From the NCBI RefSeq assembly GCF_014174305.1, contig NZ_JABEQH010000004.1:124001-188000 (forward strand): DNA of 64,000 bases, in the 5' to 3' direction. The DNA is from Gluconacetobacter johannae (GTDB lineage: Bacteria > Pseudomonadota > Alphaproteobacteria > Acetobacterales > Acetobacteraceae). The notes under the pieces were generated by a model. It searched no databases. It was not told the origin of the DNA and saw nothing but the letters and a program-made list of their open reading frames with translations. Below are positions 36,963-45,819 of this stretch, one piece after another. Made by a program: the position numbers and the translations under genes. Each line of letters starts with the position of its first letter. Within the stretch, counting starts at the first letter, position 1.

Positions 36963-38384
36963 TCAGGAGGCGTCCCGATCCGGCATCGCTTCGCGTAGGA
37001 AGCGGAACAGGCGCGGGTCGTTGGCGTGGATGACGTTCAGGCGCATCCAGGGTGTTTCGGCCTGGTCGGGCCGAAACAGGCAGCCGGGGGCCAGCATGAT
37101 GTCTTGCGTTGCCGCGTGTTCGGCCAGAGCGCGCATATCCATCGGTCGTCGGGGGGCGGCCCAGACGAACATTCCGCCGTCCGGGCGGCAGAACAGGTCC
37201 AGCCCGGCCGCATCCAGCGCGTCGCACAGCGATTTGCGCGCCGTGGCCAGCCTGTCGCGCACGCGGGCCAGGTGCAGGCGATAGCGGCCTTCGGTCAGGA
37301 TGGTGTGGACGATGCTTTCGCCCAGGCCCGAACTGGTCAGGCTGCCGGCCATTTTCAGGCGCAGGACATGCTGGGCCAGGTCGGGCCGGCAGGCCAGGAA
37401 CCCCACCCGCAGGCCGGGCGAGATCGTCTTGGAAAAGCTGCTGACGTGGATGACCCGCCGCAACTGGTCCAGCCGGGCCAGGGTGACGGTGTCCTCGGGC
37501 GCCAGGCCGGCGAAGATGTCGTCCTCGACGATCAGGAAATCATGCCGCTCCGCCAGCATCAGCGCCTGATGCGCGACCGGCGCGGAATAGCTGGTGCCCG
37601 TGGGGTTGTGCAGCCGCGTGTTGGTGACGAACAGCCGCGCGGCGTGGTGGCGCGCCAGCCGGTCCAGATGCTCCAGGCACGGTCCGTCCTGCAGGCGCGG
37701 CACGCCGACGATCCGCGCGCCCAGCGATTGCAGGGTGGGGTAGAGGTTGCTGTAGCCCGGATCGTCCACCAGCACCGTGTCGCCGGGGCGGATCACGCAG
37801 CGGATGGCCAGTTCCAGCGCCTGGCTGGCGCCATGCGTCAGGATGATCGAACTGTCGCTGCAGGCAATCTGCTGCTGGGCCAGCAGCAGGCGGATGCTCT
37901 GGCGCAGCCCCGGATGCCCGTAGGGATTGCCGTAGCGCATGATCGCCGGATCGGGCCGGCGGGCCTGGACGGCCAGCGCGTGGCGGATGGCGTCGGTGAA
38001 CAGATACTCCTCGGGCAGCCATCCGCCGCCGGCCTTCAGCAGCGGCGAGTTTTCCTCGTAGGCCCGTTGCAGCAGCCACAGCGAATCGACCGAGGTGGCG
38101 ACCGGCGCCGGCACGTCGCGGGCCGGGTGGCGGGGGCGGGCCGCCACGAAATAGCCGCGGGCGGGCCGGGCCTCCAGCGCGCCGTCGGCGACCAGGCGGT
38201 TATAGGCGTTGGACACCGTCAGGGTGCTGACCCCGCACTGTGCCGCCAGCCGTCGGACCGAGGGCAGGCGGCTGCCCGGCGGCAGGCTGCCGTCGCCGAT
38301 CCGCCCGGCCAGCATCTGGACGATCTGGCTGACCAGCGGACGCGGCTGCGCGGGATCGAGGTGGAAGGGGAAGGAAAAAACCAT
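36963..38384 (-). CDS. MocR-family transcriptional regulator (GntR HTH plus aminotransferase domain)
   Basis: Cytoplasmic regulator of about 473 residues. The N-terminal winged helix (PLVSQIVQMLAGRI, then GSRLPSVRRLAAQCGVSTLTVSNAYNRL) is GntR-type; the rest is a fold-type I aminotransferase domain with NPTGTSYS, VEDDIFAGLAPEDTV and the PLP-lysine segment SFSKTISPGLRVGF near 316. MocR proteins sense PLP or amino acids. The start is ATG 38384; GTG 38387 is adjacent. It lies downstream of dadA and alr on the same strand, suggesting control of alanine or beta-alanine genes. Confidence 0.88.
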   Translation of the reverse strand: MVFSFPFHLDPAQPRPLVSQIVQMLAGRIGDGSLPPGSRLPSVRRLAAQCGVSTLTVSNAYNRLVADGALEARPARGYFVAARPRHPARDVPAPVATSVDSLWLLQRAYEENSPLLKAGGGWLPEEYLFTDAIRHALAVQARRPDPAIMRYGNPYGHPGLRQSIRLLLAQQQIACSDSSIILTHGASQALELAIRCVIRPGDTVLVDDPGYSNLYPTLQSLGARIVGVPRLQDGPCLEHLDRLARHHAARLFVTNTRLHNPTGTSYSAPVAHQALMLAERHDFLIVEDDIFAGLAPEDTVTLARLDQLRRVIHVSSFSKTISPGLRVGFLACRPDLAQHVLRLKMAGSLTSSGLGESIVHTILTEGRYRLHLARVRDRLATARKSLCDALDAAGLDLFCRPDGGMFVWAAPRRPMDMRALAEHAATQDIMLAPGCLFRPDQAETPWMRLNVIHANDPRLFRFLREAMPDRDAS

Positions 38385-38472
38385 CACGAAGGCGCGGCCC
38401 GGTTCTGGTCCCGGCGGAACGGGAGGATCGTTCCCGTCTAGATCCGGCCGGCGGTCCTGGCAATGCGCGCGG

Positions 38473-39729
38473 TCATGCCCGGTAGCGGCTCAGGGCCAGG
38501 TCGTCATGCGCGATGTCGGGGGTGCGGCCCGACATGACGTCGGCCAGCACCCGGCCCGACCCGCAGGCCATGGTCCAGCCCAGCGTGCCATGGCCGGTGT
38601 TGAGGAACAGATTGCCGATGTCCGTCCGCCCGACGATCGGCGTGCCGTCCGGCGTCATCGGGCGCAGGCCGGTCCAGAACGTCGCGGCCGGCACGTCGCC
38701 CGCGCCGGCGAACAGGTCGGTCAGCGAATGTTCCAGGGTGGCGCGGCGCGGGGCGCGCAGCGACGTGCTGAACCCGGCCAGTTCGGCCGTGCCGCCCACG
38801 CGGATGCGGTCGCCCAGCCGGGTGATGGCGATCTTGAACGTCTCGTCCATCACGGTGGACACCGGCGCGCGCGCCGCATCGACGATCGGCGCGGTGATGG
38901 AATAGCCCTTGATGGGATAGATCGGCAGGTCCAGCCCCAGGGCCAGCACCATCGCGGGCGAGAAACTGCCCAGCGACAGCACGTAGGCATCGGCTTGGTA
39001 GGTGCCGGTGTCGGTCACGACGGCCGAGATGCGCGCGCCGTCGCGTTGCAGCGACCGGATGGTGCTGTTGTACAGGAACGTCACCCCCTGGCGGACCGCC
39101 AGCGCGGCCAGGTTCTGGGTGAACTGGAACGCATCGCCGGTTTCATCCCCCGGCAGGCGCAGGCCGCCGACGATCTTGCCCTCGGCCTGGGCCAGCCCCG
39201 GTTCCGCCCGGACGCAGGCCGCCGGGTCCAGAAGATCGTAGGGGACGCCGTAGCGGTCCAGGATCCGGGTGTCGTCGGCGATGTGGTCCAGTTGCTTCCG
39301 GGTGCGGAACACCTGCAACGTGCCCTGCTGCCGGTCGTCATAGCTGATGCCAGTGGTGGCCCGCAGGTCGCGCAGCACGTCGCGGCTGTATTCCGCCAGG
39401 CGCACCATGCGCCCCTTGTTGCGGTCGTAGGCGGCGGTGGTGCAGTTTTCCAGCATCTGCGCCAGCCAGCGCCATTGCTTCGGGTCCGGCATCGGCCAGA
39501 AGACGAAGGGGCGGTTCTTCATCATCAGCCAGCGGATGGCCTTCAGCGGCACGCCCGGCCCCGCCCACGGGGAGGAGTAGCCCGGCGAGACCTGTCCGGC
39601 ATTGGCGAAGCTGGTTTCCAGCCCCGGGCCGGGCTGGCGGTCGATGACCGTGACCTCGTGGCCGGCCTGCGCCAGGTACCAGGCGGACGTCACGCCCACG
39701 ACGCCGCTGCCGAGAATGATGATTTTCAT
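38473..39729 (-). CDS. dadA: D-amino-acid dehydrogenase, small subunit type
   Basis: FAD-dependent membrane-associated oxidation of D-amino acids, mainly D-alanine, to keto acids with electrons passing to the respiratory chain. 418 residues. The N-terminal Rossmann motif [24 protein letters not shown] is followed by [30 protein letters not shown], diagnostic for DadA. C-terminal [19 protein letters not shown] and [18 protein letters not shown] complete the FAD site. It lies 50 bp downstream of alanine racemase, a classical alanine catabolic pair. Confidence 0.95.
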   Translation of the reverse strand: MKIIILGSGVVGVTSAWYLAQAGHEVTVIDRQPGPGLETSFANAGQVSPGYSSPWAGPGVPLKAIRWLMMKNRPFVFWPMPDPKQWRWLAQMLENCTTAAYDRNKGRMVRLAEYSRDVLRDLRATTGISYDDRQQGTLQVFRTRKQLDHIADDTRILDRYGVPYDLLDPAACVRAEPGLAQAEGKIVGGLRLPGDETGDAFQFTQNLAALAVRQGVTFLYNSTIRSLQRDGARISAVVTDTGTYQADAYVLSLGSFSPAMVLALGLDLPIYPIKGYSITAPIVDAARAPVSTVMDETFKIAITRLGDRIRVGGTAELAGFSTSLRAPRRATLEHSLTDLFAGAGDVPAATFWTGLRPMTPDGTPIVGRTDIGNLFLNTGHGTLGWTMACGSGRVLADVMSGRTPDIAHDDLALSRYRA

Positions 39730-39779
39730 GTTTATCCGCTTTTCTGGCCGCTTTTCAGGGCCGGTGGCTGTGGGGAATG

Positions 39780-40928
39780 TCAGAGGTCGGCTGGGGCGTG
39801 GTCGGCGACGTAGGCACGGTGATAGCGGCGACCCAGCGAGGTCAGGATTTCGTAGCCGATGGTGCCGGCCGCCCGCGCCACGTCATCGACGCCGCGCCGG
39901 GTATCCAGCAGATCGACCGTGGCGCCGGGGCGGATCAGCCGTTCGGGCGCGTCGGTGACGTCGATGGTCATCGAATCCATCGAAATCCGGCCCAGGACCG
40001 GCAGGCGCACGCCGTCCAGCCACGCGCAGCCGTCCCCGGCGCCGCAACGCATGAACCCGTCGGCATAGCCGACGGCGATGGTCGCGATCCGTCGTGGCGA
40101 CGCCGGACGGTAGGTCAGGCCGTACCCCACCCCGTCGTCGGGGCCGACCACGCGGGTCTGCAGGACGCGCGCCTGAAGCCGCACCACCGGATGCAGCGGA
40201 TTGGGCCGCGTCGCATCGGGCGCCACGCCGTACAGGGCGGCGCCAGGACGGACCAGGTCGAAATGGAAATCCGGGCCAAGGAAGATACCCGACGAGGCCG
40301 CCAGGCTGGCCGGCGCGCGGGGCAGGGCCCCCCGCAGATGCAGCAGCCGCGCGCGCTGCCGGTTGCTGGCCGGGTCGTCGGGGTCGTCGGCGCAGGCCAG
40401 GTGGCTCATGACCAGGCACACGTCTATGCCGCGCAGGGCGTCGGGGTCCTCGGCGATGGCGCCGACGTCGCGTTCGGACAGGCCGAAGCGCGACATGCCG
40501 GTATCCAGTTGCAGGACCGCCGGCAGCGGGCGCGCCAACGTGGCTGCCAGCACGCGCCAGCGCCGCAACTGGTCCAGGTCGTTGATGACCGGGACAAGGT
40601 CATGCCGGACGCATTCGTCCTCGGTCTCGGGCAGGGCGCCGTGCAGGACGATGATCCGCGCGCCGGGCGAGACATGACGGCGCAGGGCGATGCCCTCGTC
40701 GATATGGGCGACGAAGAAGGTCCGCGCCCCTTCGGCCTCCAGCGCCGGGGCCACCTGGGCCGCGCCCAGCCCGTAGGCGTCGGCCTTGACCACCGCGGCG
40801 CATTCCGCGCCTTCGGCCCGGGCGCGCAGCAGCCGGTAGTTGGCGCGGATGGCCGCAAGGTCGATGGTCAGGACGGCGCCGGCCCGCGCGCGGGGCCAGC
40901 CTGTATCGATAGCGCAAGGAACGGGCAT
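39780..40928 (-). CDS. alr: Alanine racemase
   Basis: PLP-dependent interconversion of L- and D-alanine, 382 residues. The PLP lysine is Lys48 in [19 protein letters not shown] and [12 protein letters not shown] carry the opposite catalytic Tyr region, and [12 protein letters not shown] is conserved. ATG 40928 is used, with CGGAG 10 bases upstream; a longer frame from 40991 adds 21 residues without family support. Together with dadA it forms a catabolic operon, so dadX would be the functional name if a second alr exists elsewhere. It is divergent from the Lrp-type regulator. Confidence 0.93.
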   Translation of the reverse strand: MPVPCAIDTGWPRARAGAVLTIDLAAIRANYRLLRARAEGAECAAVVKADAYGLGAAQVAPALEAEGARTFFVAHIDEGIALRRHVSPGARIIVLHGALPETEDECVRHDLVPVINDLDQLRRWRVLAATLARPLPAVLQLDTGMSRFGLSERDVGAIAEDPDALRGIDVCLVMSHLACADDPDDPASNRQRARLLHLRGALPRAPASLAASSGIFLGPDFHFDLVRPGAALYGVAPDATRPNPLHPVVRLQARVLQTRVVGPDDGVGYGLTYRPASPRRIATIAVGYADGFMRCGAGDGCAWLDGVRLPVLGRISMDSMTIDVTDAPERLIRPGATVDLLDTRRGVDDVARAAGTIGYEILTSLGRRYHRAYVADHAPADL

Positions 40929-40995
40929 GCGGCGCTCCGGTTCGGGGGACTGGCCCGATCCTACCGGACAGCGGGCGGCATTTCCTGCCATTCAA

Positions 40996-41041
40996 TCGCA
41001 TGATATGCCGCGCAGGGACGAAATATCGCGTCCTCATGCGA
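40996..41041. promoter_or_regulatory. Nested inverted-repeat operator between alr and the Lrp-type gene
   Basis: TCGCATGA at 40996-41003 and TCATGCGA at 41034-41041 form a perfect 8-bp inverted repeat; inside it, GGACG at 41016-41020 pairs with CGTCC at 41029-41033. The block lies in the 135-bp divergent region. Lrp/AsnC regulators bind such symmetric, helically phased sites. Binding by the adjacent regulator is inferred. Confidence 0.45.
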
Positions 41042-41063
41042 CGGGATGGTGGAATGTGGCCTC

Positions 41064-41507
41064 ATGACTGCTGACAAGGTGACCGAGGCGATTCTGCGGC
41101 ATCTGGGTCAGGATGGACGGATGACCAATGCCGACCTGGCGCGGAAGGTCGGCCTGTCGCCGTCGGCCTGCCTGCGCCGGGTCCGGCAGTTGGAACAGGA
41201 CGGCGTGATTCGCGGCTATCGCGCGGTCATCGACGAACGGTCGCAGCATGGCGGCACCACCGTGATCGTGCAGATCACCCTGGAACGCCAGACCGAGGAA
41301 TGCCTGCGCCGGTTCGAGGCCCGGGTGCGGGAATGCCCGGATGTGCGCGAATGCTATCTGATGACGGGCGACGCGGATTACCTGCTGCGCGTGGTGGCGC
41401 GCGACGCCGCCGATTACGAACGCATCCACAAGGAGGAACTGTCGCGCATGCCCGGTGTCGCGCAGATCCAGAGCAGCTTTTCGATCCGGTCGGTCGTGGG
41501 GAAATAG
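41064..41507 (+). CDS. Lrp/AsnC-family transcriptional regulator
   Basis: Cytoplasmic amino-acid-responsive regulator, 147 residues. The HTH ADLARKVGLSPSACLRRVRQLEQDGVI lies at about 24-50 and the RAM (ACT-like) domain follows (CLRRFEARVRECPDVRECYLMTGDADYLLRVVARDAADY). ATG 41064 is used; ATG 41046 is an in-frame alternative. It is divergent from the alr-dadA operon, the usual arrangement for an alanine-responsive activator of these genes. Confidence 0.92.
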   Translation: MTADKVTEAILRHLGQDGRMTNADLARKVGLSPSACLRRVRQLEQDGVIRGYRAVIDERSQHGGTTVIVQITLERQTEECLRRFEARVRECPDVRECYLMTGDADYLLRVVARDAADYERIHKEELSRMPGVAQIQSSFSIRSVVGK

Positions 41508-41526
41508 TACCGTCCGGCCGCGCGAT

Positions 41527-41552
41527 CTGTACAGGTCCGCCGACCGGTACAG
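41527..41552. promoter_or_regulatory. Inverted repeat upstream of the omega-aminotransferase
   Basis: CTGTACAGGTC at 41527-41537 and GACCGGTACAG at 41542-41552 match at 10 of 11 paired positions around a 4-base CGCC centre. A further CTGTA occurs near 41573. It lies 134 bp upstream of the next ATG and 19 bp after the Lrp stop, so it could also be the Lrp transcript's hairpin, but no T-run follows. An operator, possibly for MocR or Lrp, is inferred. Confidence 0.4.
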
Positions 41553-41686
41553 CTTCATGCGGAATGCCGCGAACTGTATATATGCGGATGCGAAACGACG
41601 CCCGATACTGACCGGGCGCGTATCGCTTTCCGGCATCCGGACCGGGACGGCGCGCGTCACCTGGTATCAGGATACGGGATCGCACA

Positions 41687-43036
41687 ATGACGCAGCTTTC
41701 CGACGATTTCGACTGCCCGGCCGCCGTGGCGGAGGGGGCGTACTGGCTTCCGTTTTCCGCCAACCGCCGGATGAAGGCCAACCCCGCGCCGCGCATCATC
41801 GCGCGGGCGAAAGGCCCCTTTTATTATACCGAGGCGGGCGAGGAACTGTTCGACACGCTGTCGGGCCTGTGGTGCACCCCGCTGGGCCACGGCCATCCCC
41901 GGATCGTCGAGGCGCTGAAGACCCAGGCCGAGACGCTGGATTACTGCACGGCCTTCCAGGTGACCAACCCCGTCACCGTCCGTCTGGCCGGGCGGATCGC
42001 CGAGCGGGCGCCCCAGGGCCTGAATCATGTCTTCTTCGCCAATTCCGGGTCTGAATCCGTCGATACGGCGCTGAAGATCGCGCTGGGCTATCACCGCCTG
42101 CGGGGCGAGGGAAACCGCTTCCGCATGATCGGGCGGGAAAAGGGCTATCACGGCGTGGGATTCGGCGGCATGTCGGTCGGCGGCATTGTGCCGAACCGCA
42201 AGATGTTCGCCAGTGGCATGATCCCCGGTGTGGACCACATGCGCCATACCCACGACCCCGCCCACATGGCGTTTTCACGCGGGCAGCCGACCTGGGGCGC
42301 CGATCGCGCGGACGATCTGGAACGCCTGGTCGCGCTGCATGACGCCTCGACCATCGCGGCGGTCATCGTCGAGCCGATGCAGGGGTCGTCCGGCGTCATC
42401 GTGCCGCCGGTCGGCTATCTGCAGCGCCTGCGCGAGATCTGCACCCGCCACGGCATCCTGCTGATCTTCGACGAGGTCATCACCGGTTTCGGCCGTATGG
42501 GCGCGAATTTCGCGGCCGAGCGTTTCGGCGTGACGCCCGACATGATCGTCTTCGCCAAGGCGATCACCAACGGCGTGGTGCCGATGGGCGGCGTGATCGT
42601 CAGTGACGAGATCTACAACACTTTCATGGCCGGTCCGCCCAACGCCATCGAATTCTGCCATGGCTACACCTATTCCGGCCATCCGCTGGCGGCGGCGGTG
42701 GCCCACGCCGTGCTGGACGTGATGGAGGAGGACGCGGTGCTGGAGCGCGTGCGCGCGCTGGAACCGGTGCTGGAGGAGGCGGTGCACGCCCTGCGTGGAC
42801 TCAACCTGGTCGCGGACATCCGCAATATCGGCCTGGCGGCGGCCATCGACGTTGCGCCGGTTGATGGCGCGCCTGGCGCGCGGGGGCTGTCGATCTTCGA
42901 GAAGGGGCTGGAATCGGGCCTGCTGCTGCGTTGCACCGGCGACACCATCGCCTTCGGCCCTCCGTTCATTTCCACACCGGAGCAGATCCACGCCATGGTC
43001 GATGGCGTGCGGCGGCTGATCCAGGCCATCGACTGA
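41687..43036 (+). CDS. Omega-amino acid:pyruvate aminotransferase (class III)
   Basis: PLP enzyme of 449 residues transferring the amino group of beta-alanine or related omega-amines to pyruvate, giving alanine. Motifs: LSGLWCTPLGHGHPRI near the N-terminus, NSGSESVDTALKIAL, VIVEPMQGSSGVIVPP, IFDEVITGFGRMG near 260 and IVFAKAITNGVVPMGG with the PLP lysine near 289. The alanine product connects it with the neighbouring alr-dadA operon. GABA or taurine as amine donor cannot be excluded. Confidence 0.92.
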   Translation: MTQLSDDFDCPAAVAEGAYWLPFSANRRMKANPAPRIIARAKGPFYYTEAGEELFDTLSGLWCTPLGHGHPRIVEALKTQAETLDYCTAFQVTNPVTVRLAGRIAERAPQGLNHVFFANSGSESVDTALKIALGYHRLRGEGNRFRMIGREKGYHGVGFGGMSVGGIVPNRKMFASGMIPGVDHMRHTHDPAHMAFSRGQPTWGADRADDLERLVALHDASTIAAVIVEPMQGSSGVIVPPVGYLQRLREICTRHGILLIFDEVITGFGRMGANFAAERFGVTPDMIVFAKAITNGVVPMGGVIVSDEIYNTFMAGPPNAIEFCHGYTYSGHPLAAAVAHAVLDVMEEDAVLERVRALEPVLEEAVHALRGLNLVADIRNIGLAAAIDVAPVDGAPGARGLSIFEKGLESGLLLRCTGDTIAFGPPFISTPEQIHAMVDGVRRLIQAID

Positions 43037-43075
43037 CCCGGCCTCCCTCACGTTTGACCAAAGAAAGAAAAACCG

Positions 43076-43489
43076 ATGCCCTTGCTGCATTTTCACCTGA
43101 TCGAAGGCCGTTCCGACGCCGAGGTCAGGACGTTGCTGGACGCCGCGCACGAGGCGATGCTGGAGGCCTTCCAGGTGCCGGCCGGCGATCGCTACCAGAT
43201 CGTGTCCGAGCACAAGCCTTCGCGCATGATCGTCGAGGACACGGGGCTGGATATCCCGCGCACCCGCGACGTGGTCCTGGTGCAGATGTTCAGCCGGCCG
43301 CGCGGGGACGAGAAGAACGCCCTGTTCTATCGCCTGCTGGTCGAACGGTTGCAGCACGCGTGCGGCATCGCGCCGTCCGACGTCATGATCTCGGTGGTCG
43401 AGAACCAGGACGCCCACTGGTCCTTCGGCCATGGCCGGGCGCAGTTCCTGACCGGGGAATTGCCCGGCCCGGCCAAGCCGGCGGCCTGA
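43076..43489 (+). CDS. Tautomerase-superfamily protein
   Basis: Small cytoplasmic protein of 137 residues with the catalytic-type N-terminal proline after Met (MPLLHFHLIEGRSDAEVRTLLD). The second half contains RDVVLVQMFSRPRGDEKNALFYRLLVERL and VMISVVENQDAHWSFGHGRAQF, as in the Tautomerase_2/4-oxalocrotonate-tautomerase-like family. It follows the aminotransferase by 39 bp and is probably cotranscribed. Substrate unknown. Confidence 0.88.
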   Translation: MPLLHFHLIEGRSDAEVRTLLDAAHEAMLEAFQVPAGDRYQIVSEHKPSRMIVEDTGLDIPRTRDVVLVQMFSRPRGDEKNALFYRLLVERLQHACGIAPSDVMISVVENQDAHWSFGHGRAQFLTGELPGPAKPAA

Positions 43490-43527
43490 GGCTTTGCCCC
43501 CCAATCCCGGATAAAACGACTGGGTTT

Positions 43528-43548
43528 CCAAAGGGCTATGCCCTTTGG
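43528..43548 (+). terminator. Perfect hairpin after the tautomerase gene, part of a palindromic intergenic element
   Basis: CCAAAGGGC (43528-43536), a TAT loop and GCCCTTTGG (43540-43548) form a perfect 9-bp stem. There is no T-run, so it may be a REP-like intergenic palindrome rather than a simple terminator. The flanking CAAGGGCAAAGTCC stretch is split by the IS element that follows; its other half resumes at 44899 as GGGCAAAGTCCTTG. Confidence 0.5.
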
Positions 43549-43567
43549 TGGGTCAAGGGCAAAGTCC

Positions 43568-44898
43568 CATAGGCGCGAAGTTAATATTTTCTGAGGACTT
43601 GAGCTTGTGAGCTTCGTTTCCGGGGTGATTGTGCCTGTCTTCGTCGAAAGCGCTGGATGACGTCATGCCTGTCGAGCCAGATGGGAGGGAGGATGGCATA
43701 TCTGAGGATTTCGCGCGCTTTTTGCCATGCGGCCCAGAGGAGACTGTATGTGGGCTTGGGTCTGCCCTCAGGCTGAGGGGGAAACGCCGACGATCTCGCT
43801 GGCGAGATCATCGGTCATCACGGCGGCGATGAGATGCGCCAGCAGCCATGTCCTGGCCAGTGCGGGATTTGCGGCAGGCAGGCGGTCAATGCCTCCGAGG
43901 GTTTTCAGTCGTTTGAAACCGATTTCGACCTGCCAGCGGTGACGGTAGAGGGCAATGATCTGCTCGGCCGGGTGCTTGTCGCGTGAGAGGGATGTGAGCA
44001 GGATCAGAAAGCCTGCGGCCTCGGCAGTGCGAGGGTCGAGTTTATGGCCGTTCCTGCTGGCCTTGCGTGCCTTCTTGCGACGCGCCGTCCCGGCGCCCTC
44101 GGCAGGCAGGCGCTGGATCACCAGACGCAGCGGCTGTGCTATCCCCTTGACGTGAACGTCGCGATCGCACGGTAAATCGTCATTAGGCAATGTCGTCATC
44201 ACATCGAGCTTTTGACCCGAGGCATCGTGCAGGCGCACAGCGCGCCATCCCATCCTGGTGATGAAGTCGCTGCCCTGGCTCAGCACGTCGTGAAAATTAC
44301 GGACCCGGGCGTAGCCCCGATCGGTGATGACGGTGCGTCCCGCACCGACCGGCGTATGGGCCGTTTCCTCGGCGATCCTGTCGGTTGTCAGTTGCAGACT
44401 GGTGAAACGGCCTCGGCCGGGGTCGTAGCAGGCATGCAGCTTCCACCGTCCGCCACGGCCTGGAGCGCAGATCACCGAACCGTCCACCAGCGACAGGGTC
44501 AGTCCGGCTTCGTCGGAGGGGGAGGGCACCCCAGCGCGCGAGGCCAGCAGGCATCCGAGGATATGAGACAGCCAATCGCCCATCCCACGCAAACGGCCCT
44601 CCACAGCCTTGTCGCTCAGTTCCGCAATGCCCGCATCGCCAGCACGGGCCGCCGCCGCCCGCAGGGACTGGCCTCCCGGGCCATACATAAGTGCCAGGCG
44701 CAAAAGACCCTCCGCACTCCTGACTTTGCGGACACGCCGTAGAGCACCAGTTGTCCGGCTCGTCGCCTCAAGATCCACCACCGCGCCAATCACGCGAACA
44801 ACAGACCGCCAATCCCCGCGAAGAAGAGATACAGAACTCATCCCTCCCTTGAATCACAATCCAAACACTGAACTCAATCAATTATCTTCGCGCTCATG
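43568..44898 (-). mobile_element. IS4-family insertion sequence with terminal inverted repeats and 11-bp target duplication
   Basis: The element is 1331 bp. Its left end CATAGGCGCGAAGTTAAT and the complement of its right end CATGAGCGCGAAGATAAT form 18-bp imperfect terminal inverted repeats (three mismatches). GGGCAAAGTCC occurs directly outside both ends (43557-43567 and 44899-44909), an 11-bp target duplication, within the 9-12 bp usual for IS4. One transposase gene fills it in minus orientation. The insertion lies between the tautomerase and an SDR gene in a palindromic intergenic sequence, so no gene is broken. Confidence 0.92.
43768..44841 (-). CDS. IS4-family transposase, C-terminus shifted out of frame
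   Basis: DDE transposase of 357 residues in the open frame. The catalytic residues are Asp120 (SLVDGSVICA), Asp174 (VITDRGYAR) and Glu306 in YRHRWQVEIGFKRLK. The reading ends at EIVGVSPSA. In the next frame the protein continues as PPQPEGRPKPTYSLLWAAW and then AREILRYAILPPIWLDRH, ending at a TAA at 43581-43583 next to the terminal repeat, so the natural protein would have about 420 residues. A one-base insertion or a +1 frameshift near 43775 explains it. The copy may be inactive. Confidence 0.88.
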   Translation of the reverse strand: MSSVSLLRGDWRSVVRVIGAVVDLEATSRTTGALRRVRKVRSAEGLLRLALMYGPGGQSLRAAAARAGDAGIAELSDKAVEGRLRGMGDWLSHILGCLLASRAGVPSPSDEAGLTLSLVDGSVICAPGRGGRWKLHACYDPGRGRFTSLQLTTDRIAEETAHTPVGAGRTVITDRGYARVRNFHDVLSQGSDFITRMGWRAVRLHDASGQKLDVMTTLPNDDLPCDRDVHVKGIAQPLRLVIQRLPAEGAGTARRKKARKASRNGHKLDPRTAEAAGFLILLTSLSRDKHPAEQIIALYRHRWQVEIGFKRLKTLGGIDRLPAANPALARTWLLAHLIAAVMTDDLASEIVGVSPSA

Positions 44899-44919
44899 GG
44901 GCAAAGTCCTTGCCTTGGG

Positions 44920-45819
44920 TCAGCGCGGCATTTCGGTCTCGATCCAGTCGGTGACCGAATGCCGTGTCGGCGCCCAGCCCAGTTCGCGGCGGGCTTTGCC
45001 GGCGCGGACGCGGCTGTTCGACCCCAGGGCGAAGACCGCCAGTTCACGGCCCCAGCGGGCCACGGCCTCCGCCGCCGGCCAGGACTGCGCCGGCCCCAGG
45101 CCCAGCGCGCGGGCGATGGCGCCCACCAGCGCGCCGAACGATTCCTCGCCGTTCTCGACATAATAGAAACTGCCGGCCGGGGCTTTTTCCAGCGCCAGCA
45201 GGTACAGCTCCGCCATGTCGGCGATATGGACGTTCGACCAGATGTTCAGCCCGCGCCCGATATAGCGGGCGATGCCGCTTTCCTTCGCCTGCGCCACCAG
45301 GGGCGGGATCTGCACGCTCTGCGCGGGCGCGCCCAGAGTGGTGCCGTAGATCAGGCTGTTGCACAGCACGACCGTGCGAACGGCGGGGGCGGCCGCGACG
45401 ATCAGCCGGTTCAGGGCGACGCGATGTTCCTTGTCGGGCGCGGGCGTGACGGGCGTGTCCTCGGTGAAGATGGCGTCCGACGGCTCGCCCATCGCCTCGT
45501 CGCCGACCAGGCTGGTGCCGCTGGTGTGGATGAAGGGCTTGCCGCTGCCCGCCAGGCCGGCCAGCAACGCCAGGACCGCGCCCTGATGGTCGCTGTCGGC
45601 GGCGTTGATGACGGCATCGGCGGCGCGGGCTTCCGCCATCAGCAGGGCCGCGTCGTCCAGCGTGCCCATGACGGGGATGATGCCGTGGGCCGCGACGCCC
45701 GCCGCCTTGTCCGGCGAACGGACCAGACCACGGACCTCATGCCCCTTGCCAGCCAGCAGGGCGGCGACCGAACCGCCGATATAGCCGCTGGCGCCGGTGA
45801 CGAAGATCTTCATGGTCAT
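44920..45819 (-). CDS. NAD-dependent epimerase/dehydratase-type (extended/atypical SDR) protein
   Basis: Cytoplasmic protein of 299 residues. The cofactor motif FVTGASGYIGGSVAALLAGKGHEV at residues 5-28 is extended-SDR type; NAADSDHQGAVLAL and the active-site HTSGTSLVGDEAMGE region follow, and WSNVHIADMAELYLLAL is typical of epimerase-like folds. The classical YxxxK is not obvious, so it may be atypical. Its start overlaps the stop of the upstream Old Yellow Enzyme gene by 4 bp, indicating an operon. Substrate unknown. Confidence 0.85.
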   Translation of the reverse strand: MTMKIFVTGASGYIGGSVAALLAGKGHEVRGLVRSPDKAAGVAAHGIIPVMGTLDDAALLMAEARAADAVINAADSDHQGAVLALLAGLAGSGKPFIHTSGTSLVGDEAMGEPSDAIFTEDTPVTPAPDKEHRVALNRLIVAAAPAVRTVVLCNSLIYGTTLGAPAQSVQIPPLVAQAKESGIARYIGRGLNIWSNVHIADMAELYLLALEKAPAGSFYYVENGEESFGALVGAIARALGLGPAQSWPAAEAVARWGRELAVFALGSNSRVRAGKARRELGWAPTRHSVTDWIETEMPR

